From Cricetomys ansorgei (taxonomy: Eukaryota; Chordata; Mammalia; Rodentia; Nesomyidae): DNA of 64,000 bases. Position numbers and translations under genes: made by a program. Below the pieces are notes generated by a model. It did not search any database, was not told where the DNA came from, and saw only the letters and a list, made by a program, of their open reading frames with translations. The stretch lies in the NCBI GenBank assembly GCA_026225945.1, contig JAMJFZ010000852.1:310001-374000 (forward strand). Direction: 5' to 3'. Positions 46,111-56,063 of this stretch are shown here, piece by piece (within the stretch, counting starts at the first letter, position 1; the number at the start of each line of letters is the position of its first letter).

Positions 46111-46269
46111 TTTCTTTTCTTTTCTTTCCTTTTTTTTTTTGAGACATGTTTTCTCTGTTGTAACTCTGGAACTCACTCTGTAGACCAGGCTGGCCTCAAA
46201 CTCACAGAGATACACCTCACTCTGCTTCCTCAGTGGTGGGATTAAAGGCATGCACCACAACTGCCCAGC
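46111..46269 (-). mobile_element. B1 SINE, full length (antisense), with target duplication
   Basis: Minus-strand B1 with a T-rich (A-tail) start (TTTCTTTTC units) and landmarks GTAGACCAGGCTGGCCTC and GTGGTGGGATTAAAGGCATG, ending CTGCCCAGC. Flanked by a 17-bp target duplication: TGACACTATATTTTTCT (46094-46110) and TGACACTACATTTCTCT (46270-46286), 15 of 17 identical. Confidence 0.95.
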
Positions 46270-46588
46270 TGACACTACATTTCTCTGAGGAAATTATACA
46301 AAGGCACCCAAACCTCCATTTTCATGTGAGTCTAATTACTGAGTTACATTTCTTTCAGAATAAAATGATATTCAGAGTTTAGCACCTTCTGGACCATTCA
46401 CTATTCTTCATATATATCCTTGGCATTGCAGCTATTTAGATACTTTCACAATTCATTCTTTAGATATTTTTCAGAAGGCACAGAAACAGATGACTATCAG
46501 CATTATTCAGGAATTTTAATTACAAATGACAGAAACAAAAATTAGCATAGTCTTAGGTTTCTCAAAAGCAAATAAATAAATCATGCCA

Positions 46589-46690
46589 GAGCCAGGCATC
46601 ATGGTATACACCTGTAATCCTGGGGAAATGAAAACAGAGAAACAGGAGTTCACATCCAGCCTTGGCTACATAACACCCTGTTTCTGATAC
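46589..46690 (+). mobile_element. Degraded B1/B4-like SINE
   Basis: GCCAGGCATCATGGTATACAC, CTGTAATCCTGGGG, AACAGGAGTTCACATCCAGC and CTTGGCTACATAACACC are a compressed B1-like monomer. Confidence 0.65.
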
Positions 46691-47560
46691 CAACAGTTTC
46701 CTAAAGTAATATTTTCTATAAAGAATTTAAGAAAAGTCAAAAGTCCATACCTTAAGAAAAATAAAAACCTTCAAGTAATCCTGGAGGATTCAAACACCAT
46801 CATCTGGGTCACTCACAAATATGTAAGCATTCTCTTGGAAATTCTGTGTGTATACCTGTGGTGATGTATGTGTGCTAAAACTTTACAGTGTGTGGTTTCA
46901 AGCTATGTCACTTTTTGGAGAAATTCAAAACGTACAGAAGAGAGTTTATCCATTGAAACAACGATGTTAAAAGGACTAGCTGAGAACATGGAAGCAGTGA
47001 AGGTAATCATGTGATAGAAGAGAACCCAAGGCAAAGAGGCAACAAGCAACTCTGTGGAAGCTTGCATGTCAGCTGAAGGATTCTCTATTCATAAAACCAC
47101 CTACTGTGATCACTAAAAATTAAGAAGAGCCACATACTAAACATGTATTGCTATGGACTGCTAAAGGGCTAGAGCTGAAAGTAGGATAAGCATAGTACTA
47201 GACCCAAAGGTTATTTGGACTGTAAAAGATACAGAAACTCCCACATGTGGCATTTATTTCCTTTATAGCCAAGAATAAGGGACAAAGACCAGAAAAATCT
47301 ATGTGATAGAAAATTATTAGGACATGCCTCACAACTTAACTTCTTCTGTCTGAAACTTCATACAGATCCTGGCTGACTGACAATCCTGTCACTACCAATC
47401 CAATATTCATTAAGGAAATAAATATAGTTTTAGGGACAATTTGCCGCAAAGAAACAATACAAGCCCTTCTATTGAATCACCTAACTTCACTCTTTCATAG
47501 CCACAGAGACCACCTATTTCTCATCACATTTGGCCTCCATTTCCTTCCCCGCCAGGACTA
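46691..47560. other. No feature recognised
   Basis: Unique-looking sequence. Confidence 0.5.
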
Positions 47561-47564
47561 TTAT

Positions 47565-47910
47565 TACTGTTTGTATATTAAATGTTCCATACAGGCCCAC
47601 AGGTGGGGGCTTCAGTTATTCACACTGTGATGGGAAGTGCTAGATACAAGTTGGCAGAAGGATGTAGATGACTAAGAGCATGCACTAAGAAAATATATCT
47701 TGTATGTGGCCCTTTCCCTTCTCTTACTGGTTGCCTTGAGGTGAGCAACTTCTGTTCTCTACTCCCTTCTGCCACAATGCTTGGTCTCACCATAGGCCCA
47801 GAAACAACATAGCAAGCCAATAATGGACAGAAACCTCTGAAACTATGAGCCCAATTAGACCTTAACTCCACTGAACTCTTTCTCTCACGTTTGTCACAGC
47901 TAGAAAAGTC
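47565..47910 (+). mobile_element. MaLR-like solo LTR
   Basis: TTTGTATATTAAATGTTCCAT, CACAGGTGGGGGCTTCAGTT, CTGTGATGGGAAG, CTGCCACAATGCTTGGTCTC, CTGAAACTATGAGCCCAATT, GTTTGTCACAGCTAG. Related in layout to 17200-17530; AATAAA is lost. Confidence 0.55.
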
Positions 47911-48328
47911 TGGCCAATAGGAAAAGAACTGATGTCCACATTCATCTTACCCACAATGAAGCTTAGAGATTGACTGCATATCCATCGTCATCTTGTCTCA
48001 GCTTCCTAAATTATAATTCTACTCTAACCCTTTCTAATCACAGATTATGAATGGGTGACTCACTGTCTGAGTCTAGTCTATAGACCTGTACTGTGTGGAA
48101 TGTACAATATATTTCAACTCTGAATTACATACCAACATTTAGAGCTTACAGATTTAAACCTAATTACATTTGCCATGAAAGCATAAGCAATTTGGCCACA
48201 CTTAGTCTACAGTCCTTCCTGGAATCTCAGACAGAGCTAGAGCTCAGTGTGGTTGACCTTTCCTATGGGGCATAGATTCTTTGAGTCTTCGTCTGTTCCT
48301 TTAAACTAACTTTACTTGCTCACACGTC

Positions 48329-48330
<2 letters not shown>
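47911..48330. other. No feature recognised
   Basis: Unique-looking sequence. Confidence 0.5.

Positions 48331-48334
<4 letters not shown>

Positions 48335-48388
<54 letters not shown>
48335..48388 (+). repeat. (TG)n microsatellite forming the tail of a SINE
   Basis: About 27 TG units directly beside the SINE at 48389-48635. Confidence 0.97.
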
Positions 48389-48391
<3 letters not shown>

Positions 48392-48635
48392 GTATGTGTC
48401 AAAGAACACATGTACATGTAAGTGTTTGGATGTGGAGGCCAAAGGTTGATGTAAGCTATCTTCTTCAATCACTCTCCATCCAAATTTTTAGACAAGATCT
48501 GTCATTGGGCCTGGAGCTTACAAATGTCCTAGACTGACACACTAGGCATCTTCAGAGATCCTCCTGTTTCTTCTTCCCCAGTGTTGGGATACTCCCCAGT
48601 GTTGGGATACTGGAAAGAACCATTGTACCCAGCTT
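48389..48635 (-). mobile_element. B1-related SINE with (CA)n tail (antisense)
   Basis: GGAGGCCAAAGGTTGATGTA, TTCAATCACTCTCCATCC, GGGCCTGGAGCTTAC, GATCCTCCTGTTTCTTCTTC, CCCAGTGTTGGGATAC and CATTGTACCCAGCTTTT read on the minus strand as a 7SL-type head with a distinct 3' part and a (CA)n tail. An 18-bp unit containing CCCCAGTGTTGGGATACT is duplicated in tandem at 48578-48612. Confidence 0.75.
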
Positions 48636-48639
48636 TTTA

Positions 48640-50120
48640 TGTGGACTTTGAGAACCCAACTATGATTCCTTGAGCAATCTCACTGGTCCCACATCTTTAT
48701 TCACTATCTTTATGCCTACTGTAGTCTCTTTGAGTTTCAAACCCCTGCTTCCACTGGTCTTGGACCTTTGTTATTTATAGTGAGGCGGTTTTTATTTTCT
48801 ATCTTATATCACTCTTTCTTTCTTATGTCATCCTTCCTTTAACCTATATACATATATATATATGATATAAAATTAATTTTAAAGATATTAATACTGCACA
48901 ATTATTGTGGTAACAAAGAAGATTTGATAACAACAGAGTAGGGCAGGTACTCATAACTATGTAAGGCATATACTGCACAAGGATGACAAATTTGGGCATC
49001 CAAATGAACATGTTCATTAGGGCATTTCTGTCATCAATAAAGAATACATATAATTAAAAGAACTAGAACATTTGAAACATTCTCACTAGAGTACTATATA
49101 ATTTATTGGGTCTCTGTGCTTACACCATAGAACAGAAAACACCTCAGTATAATATGCAGCCAACCCAACTTCCCAGAAGGCAGGAGCCATATCTTGATGA
49201 TTTCAGTATTCTGTGGCACATGTAATTCAACTCATAATAAGCACTGATTCAGTTTCCCAACTAGTGGATTGTGAATACTCAGCAGCCAGGTAGAATAGAC
49301 AGGACATAGCAAGATCACAAAGTCCAAAGGCTTATCTAGCAGGAATGGAGGACTTAGCTAATACCAGCTCAAGGGCAGAAGGGTTCAGAGAAGCCCACAG
49401 AAGTAATTGTTTTTGACTCGTCAGAATCAATATTAGGCTCAGAGGTCTATAATCCTATTTAAACAAAAGAAAAACTGAACTAAAATGTGTTTTGTTGTTC
49501 TAGTCTCAAAATGGATTTTTCTTCAGGTTTTCTCACTCCAAACACAACAAAATAGCTTCAGAGTCACAGTAATCTTACTTAAATGAAAATATCACTTAAC
49601 AAAAAGATAATTTATCAGCTGCAACATAGGCAAATATTTGACGTAAAATGTTAGGGAAAGAGAAAAGGGTAAGGAAGTCTAAAGGAAGATGGGCCAAAGG
49701 AAACTTTTTTGGGTTGCATACAAGCCCATTTTGTGGTTATCATACTTCAAGTAGACTTAATGGCTGTGACAAAATAAGGAGAGAAATAAAACAGGACATA
49801 GGTATGTACAGAGTTCAACACAAAGTAGTCATCTTTGCTCAGTAGAGACCACTGGCCCATGAAAACACAGTGGCAGGCTCATTGTTCACAAGAAAAGACA
49901 TGAGTTAATACATTTTCGTCTCTCTGCAGCACTGCCAAGACATAGGAGAATCTATGAAAATCATAATATTTTGCACTTCCAAGAATAGCAGATATTTCAA
50001 AGCAACTGAGTGTAAAGTTAAGATCCCCCTTTTCCAGCTTTAATGGAAACTCTAGGTCTCATTGTATCTAGCCCTAGAGAAATAATTTAGCCTATAGCTT
50101 GCTCTTTATAAAACTTCTCT
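48640..50120. other. No feature recognised
   Basis: Unique-looking sequence with a short TATATA patch at about 48848-48863. Confidence 0.55.
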
Positions 50121-50122
50121 TG

Positions 50123-50338
50123 TGGGACCTAGAAAGATGGCTCAGAAGTTAAGAACTGCACTGCTTCTGTGGAGAACACAAGTTTTGTTTCTAGCACCCA
50201 CATAAAACAGCCCCCAAGTACATGGAACTCTAGCTCCAGGGCATCTGACACCCATTTCTAGCCTCTCAAAATACCTGCATTCATGTGTAAATACACACAC
50301 ACACACACATAATTTAAAATGATAAAATAAATCATATT
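50123..50338 (+). mobile_element. B3 SINE
   Basis: GGACCTAGAAAGATGGCTCAG head, AGTTAAGAACTGCACTGCTT, TTCTAGCACCCACATAAAAC, CCAGGGCATCTGACACCC, then a (CA)n patch (50291-50309) and an A-rich end with AATAAA. tRNA-derived, Pol III type. Confidence 0.9.
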
Positions 50339-50699
50339 TTAATCCTTTCTTCTAGTGCGTAAGCAGAAGTTTGATGCACATTTGGTTAGCCTAGTGTCTA
50401 ATCCTTTTTTTCCTTATCCTTTGTCTATACCTAATCAGTGAAGAAGTCATGGAGTACATTCCTTCACATCTGTAGTACACAGTATTAAATGTCTCTCAAC
50501 TTCCTTTAACTAAAATAGACATTCCACAACTTTCTGTGGCACTGGAAAAACCATGAGATCCTTAGGGAAGGAATCATTCCTAAAGACTAATCATCCTTTA
50601 AGAAAAGAGCCAAACCTCTACCTCACTCTAGTTCATGTTCCTAAACCACGTATGGCCATGTCACTCCCCTGTTTAGGGACTTACTACATAACAGGCTCC
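50339..50699. other. No feature recognised
   Basis: Unique-looking sequence. Confidence 0.5.
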
Positions 50700-50860
50700 A
50701 TCTCAATGCTTTGCATGTAATTAGCCATGTAGTTATCACTCAAATCCCTATGAAACAGGGAGGATCATTACCCTCATTTGAATTTCACAGGCTTGGAGAA
50801 GTTAATGATTGTGTTCAATTGAATAATTTACAGATCTAGAACTTAAACCAAGACAAAACC
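50700..50860 (+). repeat. MIR-like fragment
   Basis: AATGCTTTGCATGTAATTAG, ATCACTCAAATCCCTATGAA, ACAGGGAGGATCATTACCCTC and CACAGGCTTGGAGAAGTTAA follow MIR order in degraded form. Confidence 0.6.
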
Positions 50861-52040
50861 AAACATCTTTAAGATAGGATCTTGTTTAAAATGCTGATTC
50901 TGATTGAGTGGGTCTAGGGTAGACCTGACACTAGGCATTTCTGAGAAGCTCTCAAGAAATATTGACTTTTATGATAGTAAGATAACATCTTGAATGGCAA
51001 GGCTCTTCAGATTATACTTTGAATGAAAATACTCAGTTTTTTTTTTTAAATTTCCTAAAGGAAACATCCAAGATGGTGAATTTTTCCATTTCATAAATAT
51101 GAAGAGTTTAAACATATCCTCTGATTTACCGTTTGGGATAACATTTACAAAATTCCATGATTGCCAGTAACTGAGCATAGTTTTCCCAAGCTTTGTAGTA
51201 AATAACAGAGAAAAACTAACAGTGGTTAGCCTTAATCCTTCTCCCCCAGATAATAAACTAGAGGAATTCTGACATCTATAAAGAAGTTGGGCTAGTACTC
51301 TATTCCATTGGGATAATTACATCTTGCCATCTTTGTATAAACATTTCTTGCCACCTTTGTATAAACTTTTCTTGGGGAGATATGAAATCCCTATCCACTC
51401 TGGATAGGGAACTAATCATAGACCAAAGTTACTATTCTATTAAAGTCCACCTTGACAAACCAGTGAGTTTGTTGGGCTTATTTACAGGAGTATGAGTAAG
51501 AGGTTACTTACAGGATCATAAACAACTCAAATTAAGTACAGCACACAGAATTCCACCACAACATGGGTGATGACTCACAGACACTATAAGCCTGTAGCTG
51601 TCTGCTTTATGTGTAGGCCAGGTTAGAGTCTCTTCGGAAACTCCTCTCCCAGAAGTCATGTACTACTTCCATAACATTAGGAAGAGATCTTGTGAATATT
51701 ATTATTTTCAGGAACTTCCTGAGACTTGACAGTTGTTTACTTCCTGAGTCTCAAGAGCCCCTTCCATCTTTCCTAGAGGGAATGTTCCAATTTAAAAAAG
51801 TGCTACACAACACTACCAAAACACACTTATGTGAGTTCTGAAATTAGTGAATAAGCAGATAAGTTATAAAAGTGACCTTTTCTGATGGAAATTTAGAAAA
51901 GTCAGTAGAAATCAAGTGCATTAAGTGTAAAAGTATGTCAAGTGAGTGTTCAGCTATACAAAAATAGATCACGACCTTCAAAGTTTCCTTAGCTAGTTTT
52001 CATAAAGCTAACCATCAATTCTTTCTTTTTATAAAAGATT
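50861..52040. other. No feature recognised
   Basis: Unique-looking sequence. A small tandem duplication around CATCTTTGTATAAACATTTC/CACCTTTGTATAAACTTTTC lies at about 51325-51372. Confidence 0.55.
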
Positions 52041-52059
52041 TGTATGTGTGTGTGTACCT

Positions 52060-52112
<53 letters not shown>

Positions 52113-52121
52113 TGTGTGTGT
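52041..52121 (+). repeat. (TG)n microsatellite, SINE tail
   Basis: Interrupted (TG)n directly at the tail of the antisense B3 that follows. Confidence 0.95.
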
Positions 52122-52274
52122 TAATGCAACTTGCAGAGGCCAGAAGAGGATGTTGGGTCACTTGGAGTTGGACTCAAAGGTCATAAGTAGTCTAATGAGG
52201 ATTCTGGGAATTAAATTTACTTACTTTGGAAGAAAGCAAGCAATTTTAATCACTGAGCCATTTTTACAGCCCCT
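52122..52274 (-). mobile_element. B3 SINE (antisense)
   Basis: TTGCAGAGGCCAGAAGAGGA, GGTCACTTGGAGTTGGACTC, ATTCTGGGAATTAAATTTAC, and ATCACTGAGCCATTTTTACAG at the head side. The frame at 52048-52311 is a repeat artefact. Confidence 0.88.
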
Positions 52275-52589
52275 TAAACTTTTCTTTATAATGTATATCC
52301 CTAACTTCTAGTGCTTACTTTTTTGAAGTGGAAATTTAACAGTAGGACTCATTCATCTCTTTGTAGATATTTTTGTTAGAAGTATAAGATAACCTTTAGA
52401 ATATTCCAGAAAATTATAGCAAATGAAGTTCTCTCATTTCTTGCCTATCCCATCATACAAATAATATGTGGTAGATAAGGGCACCAAACTGTAAAATCTT
52501 ATAAAACACACTGCCACTAGCAAAGACATTTGTGGAAAAGTTTGAGTAAACTTTGATAGTTAAAGGTATTCAATTTCCTCCAAAAAATA
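52275..52589. other. No feature recognised
   Basis: Unique-looking sequence. Confidence 0.5.
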
Positions 52590-52760
52590 CTGCTGTGGTC
52601 ACATTTTAAAGAAAAAATCAACAACCTGTCTGAATTGTCTTAGTTCCATAATGCCACTGAATTGACAGCTAATAATTAATTAACAATGAACAGCATTTGC
52701 ATTTTCCTGCCAATCACAGTGACTGGCACTCTTGTCTCTGAGAATATGAAGTGTTAATAT
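52590..52760. promoter_or_regulatory. Candidate enhancer with a MEIS/homeodomain/SOX/POU motif cluster
   Basis: Within 40 bp: TTGACAG (MEIS/TALE type, 52662-52668), TAATAATTAATTAA (homeodomain cores, 52671-52684), AACAATG (SOX type, 52682-52688) and ATTTGCAT (a perfect POU octamer, 52695-52702). Flanking sequence has no recognised repeat. The cluster is the kind seen in neural or limb developmental enhancers, but function is inferred. Confidence 0.4.
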
Positions 52761-52979
52761 GGCACACTTCCTAATCCACACAGCTATGAGCTCTGTGAGC
52801 CCTCATAGAATATAGGCCAGATCTCTTTCCAGGGAAATTTGGCAAGTGGGGGTTGGTAAGAAGTGAAACCTCCAAAGAAGCCACCTGACATCAGGACAGA
52901 AGTTCAGGATTCAAAGCTCAGGACCACGTACTTTTCATTCAATAATGGCAGAATCTTCTTCAATAATGTTTTTTTTCAA

Positions 52980-53095
52980 TAATTAGTTTCAAATCTGCCT
53001 ACAATTCATGAGCATTAGCTATAGGCAAGGCCCCAGGAACTTTGAGCATTACCAAGCTCAAATACAGCCTTTTAAGGAGCTGTAGTTTATGAGAA
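52980..53095 (+). repeat. Ancient mammalian repeat fragment (L2/MIR-like)
   Basis: AGCATTAGCTATAGGCAAGG, CCCCAGGAACTTTGAGCATT and CCTTTTAAGGAGCTGTAG fit the old 'GCCAGGCACTGTGCTAGG...AAGGAGCTTACAGT' pattern. Confidence 0.45.
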
Positions 53096-53469
53096 TACAG
53101 AAAAGTACTCTGTATATTTCTCTGTATATGTATATAATAAAATATAATATAAAATATGTATAATTCTCTATACTAGAGACATATTTCTCTAGTCTTGGCA
53201 GATGTTTCCCCAGTTTCTACTCTTAAGATATTACCCACCTATTTTGAAATCTAACAAATTGAATATACACACACATGATGGCAGATCAAATACACACCTT
53301 TCAGGTGACTAACTATCACACATAACTATTTTTCTGACATGAACAGTATGAGAGGAGGGGAAACTGGGGCTATTTCCTGAAAATACATGGAGGAGTCTGT
53401 CCACCCATCATTGTAGTATAATCAAGGCTAGCAGTAGAGATCATATATTAAAGACAGATGCCTAGGTGT
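53096..53469. other. No feature recognised
   Basis: AT-rich with a TATAATATAA patch near 53140. Confidence 0.5.
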
Positions 53470-53625
53470 CAGAAGCCCAGGGTTCTAGACTTGGTTTGTG
53501 ATCATAAGCAAACCCAATATTGTCTTTGGAGAAATTAAAATGTCTATCTTCTTAGAGAGGGGATTGGATTAGATGACGTTCGTTCCATACTATACTCCAA
53601 GATCCCAGCATAGAACCTAGAAACA
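53470..53625 (+). repeat. MIR SINE
   Basis: CAGAAGCCCAGGGTTCTAGA, CTTGGTTTGTGATCATAAGC, GAGAGGGGATTGGATTAGAT and GATCCCAGCA match MIR (GGGGATTGGACTAGATGA core). Confidence 0.75.
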
Positions 53626-54308
53626 TCTATTACTTGAATAATGTACTATAGGCCCTTCCTCCATGGATGTTCTAGAACTCTGTGGAATAGTTCCTTTTGT
53701 ATGCTGATTTGTCATCTCATCTAGCCTATGCAATGAGAGAATCCTAACTTGAATGGGGATTTACAAAAAAACAAGTGACAACCATTTGTGTTTATCTTTT
53801 TATTTTTTTAAATCATTCTGCAGCTGACAATTGCTTTCTCCCACCACTCAGGAGACAGAGAAATGCACCAATCATGTTGCTTCACTACTGGTACATGTGT
53901 GCCAGTGTACAACATAAGCGGATGCCACTATTGAGCATCAGGAAAGCACGGGGAACAAAAACCTAAGGCCCATAACCCCTCATCTAGGAAACACAGTACA
54001 AAGACATATAGCCCATTAATACAAGGAAAGAAGACTATGAACACTGTCAACTTGAAATTCTGGGTTTAAAATTAGTAAAGGGAAAATATGTCAGTCATAA
54101 CTCAGTAGCATCAGTGATAATTTTGCATGTTCACTTTAATGTCTACTGTCAAAAAAAAAGTAACAGTGCTAGGTTCTGTGGGACTGTCACAGAGTGGGTC
54201 GAAGCTGACTTCAAATCCTGCGTCATCCCTGGAGATGAGAACAGTAGGCATTCAGCTGGCCAGAACCCAGCTAAATATTAAATATTGCCTGCTTCACAGA
54301 AGCAAAGG
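53626..54308. other. No feature recognised
   Basis: Unique-looking sequence. Confidence 0.5.
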
Positions 54309-54309
54309 A

Positions 54310-54680
54310 ATGTGGCTTGGCTGGTGCTTATCTGCACTGTAGCTGGAAGCATAGGGATGAATTCACTGATAAGGTGTCTTCCTCTTTTTCCCTGTGAAAC
54401 CACATCTCATGCAAAAGATGCCCTTGCAAGACCTTGACCCTTAGAATTGAGCTCCACATGCAAATAAGGCTACTCCAGTATCCTTGCCTGAGCCAATGGA
54501 TTCCAACCCTGGGTACCAAAGACCCTCCTCTACTTGTGACCCTATATATGTACCCTATACACTGCATTAAAGCGACTTCGGCTCCCACCATGAGCGAGTC
54601 CCTGGGTTTTTTATTCCACCCTGTATGATTCTCTGTGTGGCAATCAGGTCTGCATCAGCCAGGATCCTCGTCCCTTTCCC
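54310..54680 (+). mobile_element. Possible solo LTR of an endogenous retroelement
   Basis: A TATA-like CCTATATATGTACCC (54541-54555) is followed within about 20 bp by CATTAAAGCGACTTCGG, then GAGCGAGTCCCTGGGTTTTT and a pyrimidine-rich GTCCCTTTCCCTTCCCCC end. Promoter, polyadenylation-like signal (ATTAAA) and GT-rich segment in this order suggest an LTR. No internal region or paired LTR is seen, and ends are approximate. Confidence 0.45.
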
Positions 54681-54950
54681 TTCCCCCACACTCCTCTTAT
54701 CGCATTCCTGCCTGTAATCTCCCCACCTGGCCAGTGTGGAGAACCAAATCTGGTCAGTGGGCAGCAGTGGGGAGAGAGAGGCTGGAGGTTCAACCTTGAG
54801 TAAACCAGAAACAAAACACACACCAGGAAAAACTCAGCTTAAAACACAAATTTAGTGAATGACTAATGGATAATTATGTTCAATTATTACCAGAAGAGTT
54901 GGGATTTCCTTCCTGCAAAGAGTGTATGAAAAAAAAGATAAATGATAAGA

Positions 54951-55009
54951 CTCTGTCTGTCTGTCTGTCTCTCTCTCTGTCTCTGTGTGTGTGTGTGTGT
55001 GTGTGTGTG
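54951..55009 (+). repeat. (CTGT)n/(CT)n/(GT)n compound microsatellite
   Basis: Grades from CTGT to CT to GT units; frames on both strands are artefacts. The 54681-54950 gap before it has nothing recognised. Confidence 0.95.
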
Positions 55010-55725
55010 CAAAAGAAACAAAAGCATGAAACAAGCACTTTTTGTGTAATAAATTTTTGAAGCCTCTTCACCCTTGTTCTCAAAAACTGTAACTGGAAGC
55101 TAGCATAAAGTAGCAAGAGAGAAACACAGCCTCAAATGGAAGCCTCCACCCCATAACCTAGTCCTGCTGGATGAGAAATGAAACAGCTGAAAGAGCCAAA
55201 GAAGGCATGAGCAGGGCAAGCAGGAGGCTAAGCACCATGCTGGGGGAGAGAGTTGAGAGGGCAGGAAGGGAGGATAAGGCCCCTAACTACCAGCCCTAGT
55301 GACATAGTGCGAGATAAGGTAAGTGTAACTGGAGCCTATACACTCATCTTCACCAATAGTCAGAACATGGCGGGGTAGGAAGAAAATAATGACACTGGCC
55401 ACGAGAGAGCTATGAGATGAGAACTTCCATCCATGAAAGCACACAAATACACATACATTGTATTAGGTACAAACATCTAGAACAGAAAAAAAAATTGGAT
55501 GGCATGGTCCCAGCTCTCCCATAGACCCTGTGGCATTTTTTCAGAGTAGATGTTAGAGTTCCTACACAGCTTTAGTGTCTACATTTAGGGGTTTCTGGTA
55601 AGTTATCTAGTAGGCACCACCTAGATGAAAAATGAAAAGACTAAACCAAGCTCCAAGAGGAACTGCAGAAAACCCAAGCAAAAGAGAAGATGAAAACATG
55701 AGCAGAAGGCTCAGAAAGAATTCTA
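55010..55725. other. No feature recognised
   Basis: Unique-looking, mildly purine-rich sequence. Confidence 0.5.
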
Positions 55726-55727
55726 CA

Positions 55728-56063
55728 GTTATTGCAGTAGTTTGACTAAGGGAATGACACTATTAGGAGGTGTGGACTTGGTGGAGTAGGTGTGGCTTTG
55801 TTGAAAGAAGCTTGTCACTGGGGGTGGGCTTTGAGGTTTCAGAAGCTCATGCCAGGCCCAGTGTCACTATCTCTTCCTTCTAGAATTGTAGAACTCTCAG
55901 CTCTCTCTCCAGCACCATGTATGCCTACATGCTGCCATACTTCCCACCATGACAACAATGGACTCAACCTCTGAACTTTAAGTCAGACCTAATGAAATGC
56001 TTTCTTCTATAAAAGTTGCCATGGTCATAGTGTCTCATCACAGCAATAGAAACTCTAAGACAG
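55728..56063 (+). mobile_element. MaLR-like solo LTR
   Basis: ACACTATTAGGAGGTGTGGA, TCACTGGGGGTGGGCTTTGA, CTCAGCTCTCTCTCCAGCAC, CATGCTGCCATACTTCCCAC and GCCATGGTCATAGTGTCTCA, ending CAGCAATAGAAACTCTAAGAC. Best-preserved copy of its type here. A block near its start (GGTGTGG...TTGGTGGAGTAGG) is duplicated, as often in this LTR. Confidence 0.75.

Noticed and set aside
54310..54680. Interpretation as a gene promoter with first exon (TATA and ATG nearby)
   Set aside because: The frames are short and without domain, and the TATA-ATTAAA-GT order fits an LTR better; neither is proven.
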